Shown here piece after piece: positions 40,254-55,130 of a DNA stretch of 64,000 nt. The stretch's first letter is position 1; every line of letters starts with the position of its first letter. The notes beneath the pieces were generated by a model, which did no database searches, had not been told where the DNA came from, and saw nothing but the letters and a program-made list of their open reading frames with translations. The stretch lies in NCBI GenBank assembly GCA_949318235.1, contig OX439127.1, positions 15,552,596-15,616,595 on the forward strand. The letters are read 5' to 3'. The translations under genes were made by a program, and so were the position numbers. Origin of the DNA: Ecdyonurus torrentis (Eukaryota; Arthropoda; Insecta; Ephemeroptera; Heptageniidae).

Positions 40254-43200
40254 CGATTGATTTCAGTACGCAATATAACCAGTATTACATTAAAAATAAA
40301 ATATTATAGTATACACGAATTCATAATTATATGTATTGATTTTTTTTTTCCTTGCCGGTAACAAGCTACAGGTAGAAATGAATTAAGCAATCGAATTGAA
40401 ATACAAGTATTAAAAAAATTATTCGGTACTTTACGCATACATACTCGGTATAACTAAATTGCTCTTATTATTAAAGAAGTTTTAATTCATATTAAATAAT
40501 GTAAGCTATAACTAACAATTTTGCTAAAATCAGAAGGAACAAAAAATTAGGCTAGGCTATATGTAAATTGAGATTTGGTTTTTTAATCTATTATGGTTAT
40601 CTTCAACACTAATACAATTTGATAGTTTGATTATTTATGATATCAAATATTTATAAGGCAGTAAAAAAAATTTGATTGCTGTGTTGCTCTAGCCTGCTTG
40701 TCTACCTTCCCAGCTCAAGGCAAACTTGATAAATCGAGGAAATACGTTTAGTTTGTTGTCTCACATTATTTCCCACTACTTTCTCGCTCAAAATTAAAGT
40801 GCTACGCTCTGCTTTCCTCATATTATTAATCCTGTGCCTCCCAAGATACAAACACTATAATATTTTTATTATTATAATGGCTTTCTAATGTATAAAGAAT
40901 TAAATAAAGTTATTTCGACTAAATTTTAAGATTTCATAATAGATCATCAATGCATTAAAATATAAGATCATAAATAGAAAAAAAAAAAAAAAAAAAAAAA
41001 AATGCGCTTTCTTCAGCAGATAGTTTTCTCAAGTATTTTGCAAGTGTGTTGCAAGGGCAGGGTTGAGCTTTGCTAAGAGTCCTTGATGTTAGACACTACA
41101 CTAGAATCATCTTACAGTAATACAGTTGCAAGTGAGTCACTGTATGCAAACGAGCTAAGCAGTGTTAGTTGCGAAAATATCTTACACCAAGATACTAACA
41201 AATCTGCGTGTGTTATAAACACATTTTATCTTTGCTTCTTAAGATTTATTTAAAAAAAAAATTCAGAATACTAACTTTATTTTAGCAAACAATAAAGTTA
41301 TTTGTTTATTATTGCTATACGTTATTAAACATTGAAAAAAAAAAAGTTGATTCTTTCGTAGTAAAAATCAATTCCGATACGATCAATCATTTTGGTTTTA
41401 CTGAAAGTAATTGTATATATGCATGAATGTGCATTTGCGCGAAGTCACCGGTCTTACTATAAACTTGCTTTAATACGGAGAGGGAAGTTGAGGCACACCC
41501 ACGATTTTCGGCACCGGGCAATCGGGCACGCGCCTTTACGCCGGGGGAGGCAACGATGTGCGTTGCCGCTCGATCCTTACATCTAGGCAACTTTGTTTAC
41601 CCCAATGCTATACGGGCTGTATAACAATGCAGGGGCTAAATATAAAACTTTTTTGCAAGTATACTCCTTTCTTTCAAATATATTTGTATATATATATATA
41701 TATATAATGTATATAGATATCGTGTTTATTATGAGATAGCTTTGTTTACATTATAATATATCTCTAAAATCTAATAATAATTATGTTTTGGATTAGAATT
41801 GATATAAGCAATAAAGTATTCAACATGAATGAAATAAAACGAACAAAGGGTTAAAGATAGGAAGAAAACAGCTGTAGTGACAGAAGGTGATAGACCGGTT
41901 GAGGTTTCCATGCTTCGCTTGCTATTTTTTATAATACACCCGTTCTTTTTGTCTTTTTTTTTCTCTCCTACATTGCTTTTGCCGCTGTTTTTCGATATAA
42001 TATAAATTGTAATATAAAGTGTGAAATGATCAATTGAAACTCCACACATTTAAATAAAAAAAATAAACTATTATTTTAATTTAAAATTTCTAAAAAAATA
42101 TAATACTAACCAATTCATTAATTAAAAACCTATGTTTAATTCACTGCACTTCACAAATTTAACTTCACACATTTTTATAGCTTTCGTTCACACAGCTTGC
42201 TTTCATAGGACTACTCTAAAACCTTATGGCTTCAAGTATGTAGCTTTGTTGTACCCACACTAGGTGGCAATACTGATGCAGATAAAACGTAATGTTACGA
42301 GAAAGCCAAGAACATTAGTATAGCAGAGGACCCCACTCACTGTTGCTAGGGCGCGCGCGAGAGCCGTGGTCGCTGAAGAAGGAGAAATAAAAAATATTAT
42401 TTATATAAAAGAGCAGGAGGAGAAGAATATAAAGGTGGTGGGAGCTTAATAAGAGTTGTGAAGATAAATTTAATATCATTGACATCGCATATCTATGAAT
42501 CAATCCTCGTCTCGTATCACTAATTTCGAGCCCCACCTCACTCCACCCGATGCAATGAGTATCACACCACGTTAGCCGCCACGGCATCATGATAATATTA
42601 ATAAAAAAAAAGCTGCAATCTCATAGGTAACAACCTACTTAGCTTAAAATATATTATATATTTTTATTTATTTATTTGCAAATTTAGGGGGGAGGGATAC
42701 GGGAGGAATATTTCCTATGATTCCAAATTAAAGAGAGATAATAGGCTAAAAATGTTATCATGTGGCATATTAGGAATCATTTTAGTATATTTTGATCTAA
42801 CAGAACTGATTGACAATATCTTAGTATAACAGTATATATTATAACAAAGAAAAACATATCAATCATATCTAATTATAAAATCATTGATGAGTATTTTGGA
42901 AAGAAATCAGAACAGGCGCTTCTTTGATATTCGTCCTTGAGAATTATTAATCTTTAATTAGCAACTCTCGCTCTAGCTAGATTTCAATTCGTCAAGAAGG
43001 CCAATTGACTTTACACTAACAATAAGTATCTTGCAACCCACAGCTGGAAGTGACAAAACAAATTAATTCATTACTGTTTTTGAAATTGGCTTTTTTTATT
43101 ATTATTATTGATTAATAGTTTTATATTGATTGATTGACTTATAATTTTATCATTTCATCCCATGAGAATTTATTTGCCGTATCTGCAAGTTTGTTATGTA

Positions 43201-43545
43201 ACCTTGAGCCTTCTGTTCTTTCTATTGAGTTTATTGAGTCGCATTATTATTATTTTCAAGATATGAAAACATGTTTTTCAGGTGCCATCGAAGTTGTAGC
43301 GCCTGCAATTTAACAAACATATGCAACTTTTGCAGCACGCATGTCGTGCAGTTTGCATAGTTTACACGGCGTGCATTCTCTATATTGGGCTAGGTTATAA
43401 CTATAACATTTATCATCATTTTAAATTTTATTTTTTATTATTATATATTTTTATTTATTTTTTATGTTTTCAAATTTGGTTTTCATTAATTCATTCGTTC
43501 AAAATTTGATGCTGATTTTATACAAAAAAAAAAGAAAAAAAAGAA

Positions 43546-44247
<702 letters not shown>

Positions 44248-45777
44248 AAAAGAAAGAAAAAAAATCACACTTACATTTCACACAATTCTATAAATTAAAA
44301 TAATTGTTGCACATTTTTATAAAATAAGAAAGCAAGAAAAATCAAGTGTCTTTAAAATTTTTTTTTTATCACTTTTCAATCTGTTTTACTATATTATATG
44401 CTTAAAATTTATATTCAAACAATTTTTTTTAATTACTTTTGTTATTAATTTTTTTGTAACAAATGCTGCAATATGTTCATATTTGATTAAAAAATTAAAA
44501 TTATTATTAATATAAAAAATTATATTGTTACCAAAAGTTATATTATAATAATAAAAAAAAAAAATACTTATTATTATGAACACTTCCTATACTTGCGCAG
44601 ATTACCACTAATTTTGATTATTTCCACTTTCTTTAATTTTTTTTAATAAAAGCAGATAATAAATTTAAAACAATGTATGGGAGCATCGTCCACAATAATA
44701 GCAATATTCATATAGCAATGATGTTCTGATGCCTATATAATTTACATTAATAAAACAATATAGCAGCTATACGTAATTGACGATTACTGTAATTTTGAAT
44801 TGAATCTAATTTTTACGTTCTTTCTTGTATATTCATTATATTATTATATTTTGCATCATTATGTTTCGGAAACTGTTTTCAGTTTATCATTAAATTTATA
44901 GGAAAGTCAAGAGACCAATTCTTATTGTAACGTTTAACGTTTATTAATTCCATGGCCATTGATAAAAATAAAATATCCTTATTGTAATATATAGCTATCC
45001 TTTCACAAAGAAAATAGAACATATATATACGTACAATACTCACCACACACTGCACACACACACACTCACACCCATATATATTGGAAATTAAAAAAAAATG
45101 TTGTTCTTTAGATTTGGAATGGTACCAGATTAACAACTACCATTCCATTCAGATTTTAATTGTTTGGAATTACTTCGCTGATTGTTATGAATGAAATCCC
45201 ACATGCACCCAAAATAACAAAAATTGTAAGTGTATCCATTACATATAAACGAATAAGGTACAGTACTATATATAAACAAATGCAATGAATATTGTTATTA
45301 TACATTATATAATGTATTTATTTAAATCTTATAAAATATTTATTATTGTGCTATCTTAACAGGAGTAACGTATATATAGCATTTCTATTTTATTCTATAT
45401 TGTATATTACAGTAACTTTTACTTTAATTTTCATGTTATTAGTGTTCACGTTCACGCTGCTGATATTTTCCGATACAAAATAAAAATACAATAATGCATA
45501 CATTGTAAAATCGTTATCACTTTTCAATGAAACTTGAACTCCGGCAGTTTATGACGTGATAAGTATACTATATATACTGTTATAACTTTGTCTTCATCCC
45601 TTTACGCAGAATTCAACTAAGTCCGATGCATTATCGGAATTGAACATACAGGACAGGGGTAAAAAAATAATAATAATAAAAAATAATAATATATATATAA
45701 AAAAAAAAGGTATAGCAATAAGTGGTCAAAATAAATCAAATTTTGAAATCCATAGATATTTCCCTTCGTCAATTCAG

Positions 45778-46024
45778 GTGAATACTGGGGCAGTTCTGTT
45801 TATTTTAGGCCACAGCCGCTAACCTTCCAAATCCTAGTACCCGAATTTTTACCTCCTCCCAAATCCTTTTTTTCCGCTGTACGGGTCTTGTCAGGTACCA
45901 TACTTGGTATTGTGGGCTGAAAAAGCCTGTTTGACTTTTCCTTCCGCCTATGCCGATAAGTACCATTCCTACTATGAGTGGACAACGTGTAAGTTCGCGC
46001 GGTAAACCAAATAAATAAATAAAT
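45778..46024 (+). mobile_element. SINE-like element with (AAAT)n tail
   Basis: A GC-richer unit contains ggccacagccgct, ccttccaaatcctagtaccc and gtgggctgaaaaagcct. It ends in (AAAT)n at 46007-46024. The blocks recall short retroposons common in insect genomes. This is recognition by eye, not a database match. Confidence 0.4.
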
Positions 46025-46448
46025 TATTTGTGTTTCTATATCTTCTTATAGGACAAGAGACAATTTATAAAAAAAAAAATGGAGATGTTATGTTGTAAAA
46101 ATTATATAGAGCTTCACTTTTTTAAAGTAATTAAAATTGTTATTATTGTTTTTTGCCAACCATTGTTAAATAAGCAGACTTTAGTGGCTTTAGACTACTA
46201 TACTATTCTTTATATAGTACTAATCTATAAAAAAGTAAATAAATTATTTACATTACAGTTAAACCAGTTAAATTGCGCAAAAGTTTCATGTATGTAAATC
46301 CGTACGTCCAGTACGAGATTAGTCAGAACCAAGCGGAAACGCCTGTTTAACTTTGCCTTCCATGTCTATTTGTCATATAAGTGTCGTTTCAATGAGTTCC
46401 ATTAAGGTTCCAATATACGGTAAAATAAACTCATTCTGACAAGCACTG

Positions 46449-46710
46449 CTCCGAAAATCTAATTATATAATTTATGCTGCTTTGAACAATTACTACATTA
46501 TAGAGCTCAAATGTTGCTATTTTAACACGTAATTATGCTTAACATCTTAAATTTTATGTAGTGTAGTAAAATTGCAATTTAACATAGCATAAAGTATATT
46601 ATACTGCATGTTGTTAGACGTAAATGTTGCAGCATTGAGCTAGCATAGTCATAACTTCTTCTTTTTCTTTTTTTTTTTTTCTTTTTTTTATTCGGTGTGT
46701 ATTTTGTCTG
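46449..46710 (+). mobile_element. Family A element, copy 6 (diverged)
   Basis: The left end ccgaaaatctaattatataa then tttatgctgc, internal agcataaagtatatt, and gctagcatagtcataac near the right end resemble family A. The terminal part is interrupted by a T-rich run. Confidence 0.45.
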
Positions 46711-48783
46711 AAAACACGCAAACCATTTTTCATCTACATCTATTATTTACAGTGTAAATAATAATTCCACTAAACCTATAGATAGTATAAATCATTATAA
46801 AATTTCCAAGCATTTTAATAGCAAAAGCAAAAATACTAAAAATAGTAATAAAAAAAATCAATAATGTAACAAAGTATATATAATGTTTTAGAAAACAGAA
46901 ACTAGGATTGTAATTGCATTATACACAATACGTTTATATATGTACATTGCAATTATTATAATATTAGTACTGTATATAATATTATATAAAAACGACATGG
47001 TTGCTTATTTGTACTGTGAAAATATATATACTATAAGAACTCCGCACGAAATAAATCAATTATTTATTTGCATTACAAAACTCTTGAATCATTCAGTGGC
47101 CATGCTAACTATTATTTTTCTGAAAATTATTGTAAGAATTTAAAACACGCATCGATATTATTAATTAACAATAATGATTAATAATAATTTATTTATTAAT
47201 ATTGATTCTTTAATTTGTCAAAATGTCTCAATTGAAAAAATTAAAGAACAAATTTACTTGTATTTTAAAGTTATGAAGTTGTTTTAAAAGCCTATTTTAA
47301 ATAATAATAATAAAGAACAACATCAACTATTAAATGGTTTTATTTATTTTGTATAAAATGTTCTTTTATCTCCGTAATCTATTCTAGTATATACACATAT
47401 TGCGTAAATATTAATTTTACACATTAAACCTATAGCCAAAATGTTTAAAAAGTATAATAATATATCCTTACTCGTTAATTCACATTTTTATGTAACAACC
47501 ATTATTCAATTAATTTAAATACATAGCACCCATTTTGTAAAGGAAAAAGAAAAGAAAAGAAAAGAAAAAAAAAAAAAAAAAAAAAAAAAAAAGATCATGG
47601 ATAATCCAGCAATAGGAATACAAGAAGCATCTCGTCAAATATGAAACTATATGAGCATGTGCATACAGTACAGCATACATGTGCTTTCCATCTGGTGAAG
47701 ATTGACATATAAACTGCGATATATTGTTTCTCTAAAAGATAATTAATTATCACAGCACCGTTGTTATCGTTAGAGTACTACATCATAGATATGATATAAT
47801 CTAAATTTGTTACTGAAGAAAGTTATATTATATAGTATGTATATACATATATCGTTAAACTTAATTCTTATTTTATATATTTCTTTCATTTAAAAGTCAA
47901 TAATAACCCGCAAATAGCCTTTAGCAGTCACCAACACAAGTATAATATATAAACACATAGACGCAAATAACGTTGGATATTTCATACTTTATGATTTTCA
48001 TGATAAGAATAAGAGCATTATATTTTAGTTAACAGCATCCACGGTACTGTATATATAACTAAAGTAAACAAAATATATTTAAGTTCCTTGTTTGTTCATA
48101 ATCGTCTTTAATTTCAAGGTTTTTGTTGTTGTTGTTATATTGGCAGATAAATATTGTGAACAGTTTTCTTTATTTGTGATATTATAGAACCAATCAGTTT
48201 AAAATTAAAAAATTCTTTCAAATTATCGAGCAAGAGCTTTCAACTATATAAATATATCATCACAGAATTTTAATTGTTGTAAATAAAACAAGAAAAAAAA
48301 AAAACGTAATTAGGTGTACCAAAATAAGAACGATAAATAAATATAAATAAATCAATTAATTAAGCTTTTTTTTTGTATATATAGCTTATTTGAACGTATC
48401 AACACCATTAAAACGACTTATATGTATGGTAATTTTAACTTCCTTCTTGAAAAAGTAATGTTATGAGCTATAAAATACTCGTAAATCTATATACTGTCTT
48501 CGTATAAAATACTTGCAACATGTAAGTTACCATAAAAATGCTATTACATGCATGTACAGTACAGTACTAGGTAATAACACAAACATATAATAACATAAAA
48601 CTCAATTCAATCTTATTGATTAAGCATTACGTTTGCTTGTTTGTTTTGATTATCCATTTCTATTTTATAATAATAAAAAAAAAACTTTATCGTTTGGAAA
48701 GCAACGTAAAGTTATATAACGATAACGTTGAGGTGACAACTAACAATATATAATATGTCAGTGTTGATGGACGTGGTACTCAC

Positions 48784-48861
48784 CGCATGATGGTAATGCT
48801 TGACCTGCTGCAAGCCGCAACATTGGGCACTCGCTTCCTCCTCGGGAATAGGTTGGAACAT
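48784..48861 (-). CDS. Candidate alternative first coding exon (26 codons)
   Basis: ATG at 48861 opens 26 codons beginning MFQPIPEEEASAQCCGLQQ and ending K-H-Y-H-H-A. The exon ends in phase 0 at the donor GCG|GTGAGT (donor bases 48778-48783). The patch is clearly richer in G+C than its surroundings. A possible acceptor (tttcag) lies just upstream, so the exon could span 48784-48899 and be spliced to the untranslated exon at 54832-55130. An earlier ATG at 48898, in another frame, also stays open through the patch; I prefer the 48861 start because the peptide looks more protein-like and its phase matches the other first exons. The adjacent cysteines could be acylated. Function is unknown. Confidence 0.55.
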
Positions 48862-50184
48862 TGCGATGAAAAGCCCTAGTAATTTCCACTAGGAGCATGC
48901 TGAAATCATTCAACCAAATTACTAAATAAGAGAAATAATATACGATTATATTGAGTACATTTATCGCTCCATAGATAATTATAATAAATCACTATGATAT
49001 GAAAGTTCAGCTGTCAAATTTCTATAATTTCATTTTAAATATCAAGGTTAGATTCATCAATTAAATCCTAATTATAAACCTAATCTTAAAAAAAAAAAAA
49101 AAGTAACGAAGAAAATAAATCAATAATAATATTTCATATCCATGGATATTGTAATGATATAATTCAATGTCAAACTTGATTATTACTTTGCAAAATTAAA
49201 CATTTATTATTATTATGTAAAGTTGTTTTCTATATACTTTTTTTTCTCTCTGTCCTGTGCTTTAGCTTCAGCCCTGACTGCAACTGTTACGTAATATTAT
49301 AAATATTATAAAATACTTTACACTCCAGTTATAATTTAAATGTTTTATTTAATTATTTAATATCAACGTCAAAACAAATTAGAGCACAGAGTGTTCAATA
49401 AAATTAATCTAATCATATACGTATACACGCATTTGACCCGTATTCTGTAAATGTTGTTCCGGCTTAAAATATAAAATAAGCCATTTAAAAAAAGTTACGT
49501 AAAAAAAAAAAAAAGAAAAAAAAAAAGTGATCAAGTCATATGGTGGTTTACGTATCAAAAGATCAATCAACAATTCCTTTAAAAAAAATTAATTGGGTCT
49601 CGTATAAAATTGTTTTAATTGAATAGCCTGCTTACAATTTTAGATAATAATTGTTTGATTCTTTGATACTTTTTTTTCCCAACTACATAGTCATTTTCTT
49701 AAATTCCAAAGTGTGGTGGCTTTCCCAGAACTTCTGAATTACATCATAAGATTGCAATTTTTACTGCCCGATTACCACATAACTGCAGTTTAAATTATGC
49801 CTATTGCAAAAATAAAAAATAAAAAATAAAATAATAATAATCATTGTAATTTTAATAATATATATAAATTTATCTTTTAAAAAGATACAATAAATTTGTA
49901 TATGCATACAGCCTACTCAAGCTCTTTTAAACTATATTGAAGTTGCTTTTTCTTTCTAGAAAGACAGTCAGGGTAAAAAAAAATGAATAATTTTATTGAT
50001 TAATAAAAATAAAAACACAGTGATGTATAAGCGCAATTCAACATTTCTCAACGCAACTAGTTAGTAATGAAAAAATATATTAATTGAAATGAATGTTAAA
50101 ATATCTGAAAAAAATATTGCAAATACGAATTATTATCATATTATAGGATATACTGATTAATGGATATAATTGAAGCATTTTATA

Positions 50185-50365
<181 letters not shown>

Positions 50366-50916
50366 TTAAAATATTATAGCAAAGAGGGCTCAGCTTAGCA
50401 GAACAACATGAAGTTCCGCAAATCAAAAAATGATAAGGTTTTTAAACAATTACTTGTGAAAGGAGAAAAAAATATGAGATGATAAATTACAATAAAATTA
50501 TTTATTTTACTTTGGCCGGAAGGAAAAATGTGTCCTTTATCTTTTGTATATTTGGCGCAGCACAATATATCGATTAAAAGAAAAAAAATTCTGTTGAAGC
50601 AATTTACAATTGACATGTTAACTTTAAAAATAGCATTATTTCGTATATGTTCTGCGCTGACAAGTGTCCCACGCTATGGAAATAAAACCGCATATAAAAT
50701 AAGCCATATATAATGAGCAATGGCACTCACCAATTGGGAACTATAGATTTTTTCTTTTCTTTTCAACCATTATTAGTATTTTGAATCGCTGAATTATTAT
50801 ACACATGATGTGTATTGTACATTATTATAATCATTTTTTTTTTTTATCATTATATAATTTAAAATTAACGAGTTTAGTAAATAACATGATCCCGATAGGT
50901 TTTTATTTTCAGTCTT

Positions 50917-51045
<129 letters not shown>

Positions 51046-51711
51046 ATATTATATAATATTACAATGTCAGTCTGTCTTTACTTATATTCATTATAAATAA
51101 AGTGCCGCGCAATTTATTTTATTGATCGTTAATGAATATATATAGGCACACATTACGTATTTGTTATATTATAATAATAATAATAATAATTCAGTCTATA
51201 TTAATAACATCCAATTTAGTTTTGTCTAAAATAATTTTAATGACAGCCGTTATGCAAATCTCGGTGCATTGATTATCTAATATCCGTATGCACGATATAT
51301 ACGTACTAATATACGTACTATCTGACGTGTTCATAATTATTATTATATATAGTCATTACGTCAATAATTGTGAATGTTATTACATAATGTACAGTTTAGT
51401 AGTCATTTCGGATGGAAGAGGAGAAAGTGATATGGTTTGGTTAGAATGCTTATGATTGATTGCAGCTTATACCAGTCCAACAATATTATTAAATCTTTTT
51501 GTTACGGAAGTTGGATAAGCGCCATTATATAGTATACTGTACTGATAATAGACGATAACTTTGCCGACCCACGCACTTGCTTTTTTTATCGTAACCTTCA
51601 TAATAAAAACTTAATTGGGTGAATACTTTTAAGTATAATACTTTACTCGTGCTATCTAGTTTCACACAACGGAAAATTAATTATTATAAAAACCTTTAGC
51701 ACCCAAGAATA

Positions 51712-51714
<3 letters not shown>

Positions 51715-51796
<82 letters not shown>

Positions 51797-51820
51797 TTGT
51801 GTGTGTGTGTATATATATAT
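51715..51820. repeat. (TA)n with (GT)n
   Basis: About 75 bp of TA is followed by a short GT run and more TA. Confidence 0.9.
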
Positions 51821-52214
51821 ATTATCTTATTTTCTCTTTACTTTTTACATAATTTACACTCGTAGGTTGTAAATTGTGTATGCACTCTGGTTTAAATTTT
51901 ATATAAAAGAACTTCTTAATGCAAGTCCACTCTTCCATTTAGGACTTTTATTTATTATAATTGAAATTAAATTTCAACTCACTTGTTTCGTTCAACTTTA
52001 AAAATTTGCTACAAGCTATACAAGATTTGCTACTTATTTCGCTCATAGATCAAGCGTAATATTAATGAAAATAATTGATAAAAATCAATAATCGTGATCT
52101 GTATGCATGAATCGTCCTAATATATGTATGATATTGTTTTATCAAGTTAAATTGATCCATAAAGCGAAGGTAAAGACATGTCTTCTTTAAAAAGAAATGT
52201 ATTCATAAAAAGAA

Positions 52215-52350
52215 TAAGCATGAGGGTAGGTCATGAGGATGGGCCTCCAGCACCCCCGCCCATGTCTCTGGCCGAGGATCGATGCCAAACATGCAAGTTA
52301 GGGAGTGCCTGGTAACAACTAGCGCCGAGGTACACAAAAGCGGCAATTTG
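52215..52350. repeat. GC-rich repeat-like fragment
   Basis: This is a stretch much richer in G+C than its flanks (for example gggcctccagcacccccgcc, then ggatcgatgcc). It has no coding frame on either strand. It resembles a retroelement 3' region, and the tail-like sequence at 52672-52715 lies downstream. Confidence 0.3.
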
Positions 52351-52671
52351 TACGATAATTAGCCAAAATTTACTTTCGCTCTTTGTATATAGTTTAAATA
52401 TTTCATACTTTCGTAAACTAAGTTAATTTATGCATATCAACAAACAACCCTTTTAACACGTGAAACGTTAAGGTCAATGTGCGTATTTTATGTATGGACT
52501 TCAAATATGATAATAACATTTTCCTGCCTTAATTTTAAAGAAATATCATAGCATATAATTACTTCTATTTCCAGATCTTAAATTTTGATGATTTTATAAA
52601 GAGTAAAATATTCTACGAAACAAACTTCATCAATTTGTTATATCCACGCGTTAAATATATACCCTGTATGC

Positions 52672-52715
52672 ACCTTAAATATAAAGACTTATTATTATTA
52701 TTATATTAAACATAT
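52672..52715 (+). mobile_element. Retroposon tail, diverged copy
   Basis: The motif ccctgtatgcaccttaaata is followed by aagactt and (ATT)n, as at the end of the 29325-29536 element. Confidence 0.4.
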
Positions 52716-53280
52716 AACTATATCCTTTTACTTTATGATAATTGATAACATATATATTATTAAGATTGTTTTGCTACAATCCCATATTATACGCACTACT
52801 TTTTAGTATAGTAATAATTTAAGTAATTAAAAAGCCTTGAAAATTCAAGAAAAACTTCAAAAAGTTAATTAATTTACATTTTTGTTTGCAAGAAATAAAT
52901 GCTTCTTATTCTAAGGCTGTAAAATCAGTTTTTAGAACTGTGACACTACAAAGCTTTTTGTGGTGGTGTTAATTACTTTCAATTAAATCGACCTATATTA
53001 AGGCCTGTTTTCTATTAATTTTATATTTAGCCAATATTGAAATCAAAACATTAATAAAATTTTGGTAGAACATAGAGATAGTGAGCTAGAAAATAAAATT
53101 TAATAGTCCATAACCTCACGGAAAAAGATTACTACCTATCCCAGGTACAGTTTAATTTGAAACAGGTAGTTATAAACTACAATACCACTTAATCTAAGTG
53201 AGTCACACCTTTATTGTAGCATATTGCATACCTGCATTAGGTTTTATTGTAGTATAATAATACCTATGTTCTAGGTTATA

Positions 53281-54367
53281 TGTCTAACTATTACATTTTT
53301 AGTTTACATTTACAAAAAAAAATTAAATCACTTATTTCTGAAGTAAAGAATTATTATTTTAATCAAAACGGTCTTAAATTAAATGTTGATAAAACAGAAA
53401 TATTACAATTTCAAAACTTAAGAAATAAAAATGACATATTAAACGAAGTTCAATATGAGTCTGAAACAGTAAAAAATGCAAAGAAAACAAAAATTTTAGG
53501 TACAATAATCAATGAAAATTTAAGATGGTGTGAGCATATTGAATATATTTCTAAAAAGCTTGCATCCACAATTTTTGCGATTCGAGAACGTCAAATCAAT
53601 TGTTTAATATCTATGTATTTTGCTAATTTTCATTGTCATGTTAAATATGGTGTGGTTTGATGGGGTAACTCTATCGATGCAAATAGAATCTTTAAACTAA
53701 AAAAAAAAAAAAAAAAAAAAAAAACAAACAAAAAAAAAAAAAAGCTTTCGCATAATATGTGGTGCTAAATTTGGAGTAGAGTGTAGAGATATTTTCAAAA
53801 TTTTAAAATATTTAAATTTTGAAATATTAAATTTTTTAAATATTTTAATTGTACTTTGTGTTTTTATCATGGAATGTACTATGAAAGTGAAACATAATAT
53901 TGAGTTCTTTAATAGCCATGAAATAAATCATTACCGCATATAATACTAGAAATACAAATAAAATTAAAAAGTATATAATATAAAAGAACTGAAATGTATA
54001 ATAAAGGTCCTTTCTGCAGTTGTCTAAATATTTATAATAAATTGACATTGGATATATATGAGAAAACAAAATAATTTAGTAGTACAGTATATTTAAAAAA
54101 GAACTAAAAGTTTTTCTATCAAATAGGCATAATTAATGAATATATGAATGACGACACAATTTAAATACAAATTGTAATTTTTGTACATTATTATGTCCTT
54201 TTATTCTCTTTTTTTGTGTGTGTTTGTTTTATTTGTGTGTGTAAATAGTATTGACAATCATTTCTACATTGTCATTTATGGCAATAACCTAAACTAATGC
54301 ATTTAATTGTTATGTTATTATGAGTGTTGCATGGATGAAAGAAATGAATAAAGAATTTTGAAATTAC
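53281..54367 (+). mobile_element. Decayed non-LTR retrotransposon, 3' end of reverse transcriptase
   Basis: The frame 53280-53660 shows the C-terminal part of a jockey/CR1-like reverse transcriptase: NQNGLKLNVDKTEILQFQ, then K-I-L-G-T-I-I-N-E-N-L-R-W, H-I-E-Y-I-S-K-K-L, and Y-G-V-V. A TGA interrupts it just before W-G-N-S. An A-rich expansion (53700-53745) then shifts the frame, after which R-I-I-C-G-A-K and C-R-D-I-F-K-I-L-K can be read, and FKKELKVFLSNRHN at about 54090-54135 is a typical C-terminus. The upstream palm motif (Y/F-A-D-D) is absent, so the copy is 5'-truncated. It ends in gaataaagaattttgaaatt. It is inactive. Confidence 0.85.
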
Positions 54368-54831
54368 TCTATTATTATTTTGCGTGCTCTAATTAAAAAC
54401 GTATTAATTCTAATTTCAGTTATAACAAAATAATAGCATTCATTATAAATCACATTGTTGGGTTATATATTTTTTATAACATGCATTATATTTTATGCGT
54501 TGTTGAGGTTAGACGTAAAAGTGGGCCAGACGTGTGTAGTTAAAGGCCTAAAACTCGTCCTTCCAAAAATGTATAAATATAATAATGTGTTTTGAATGAA
54601 GATATTTTAATTAGAATTTATAAATAACATACACATTAAAATTTAATTTTAATTATATTTAATTGTTAAAATTCATTAATTAAATAAGTTAATTTATAAT
54701 ATAAATGACAGAACTTAACTAATTCAAAAGTTGCTCCTTGCTTATTCAATCTATGTTTAAATATAAAAGCAACTACAACTTTTAATTTATATTAAATAAA
54801 CATTTTTAAATATTCAAAATTAAATGTTTAC

Positions 54832-55130
54832 CTGGGAATGCCCCTGCTGATAAGGTGCTCGACGGTGGTTGGTGTATTTCTGTTGCTATGGTTTCAAAGG
54901 GTTCGCCTCTTGTTGGTTGTTCTAATGTCAGTGTTTTGCCCCATCGGCTGAAGATTGCGTGCTTGCTTCACGCTTTACTATCACTTTGCTTTTTGCTTTT
55001 CTCTGAGGGTTGTCAGGCTGGGGGAGATATGTGGGGGGAATAAGCGCGCTCCTCTTTTCTCGTGAGCACCGGCGCTGGCTTGGCTTGCTTGGATTCGCTT
55101 GGATTGCCCTCTCGCTGTGATACTATGGAC
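54832..55130 (-). other. Probable 5' untranslated exon with splice donor
   Basis: A patch with far more G+C than its flanks ends on the minus strand in TTCCCAG|GTAAAC, a consensus donor (GT at 54830-54831). Only short open frames occur in it, the longest from an ATG being about 16 codons, so it reads as a leader exon. It could splice to the candidate exon at 48784-48899. Its right boundary is a guess from composition. Confidence 0.4.

Noticed and set aside
41387..41590. Minus-strand frame of 67 codons in the CpG-dense patch
   Set aside because: It has no ATG at the start, is unlike any protein I know, and could equally be read on the plus strand.
42315..42590. Minus-strand frame of 91 codons
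   Set aside because: It spans a probable acceptor and donor and an AT-rich stretch; composition is not coding-like overall.
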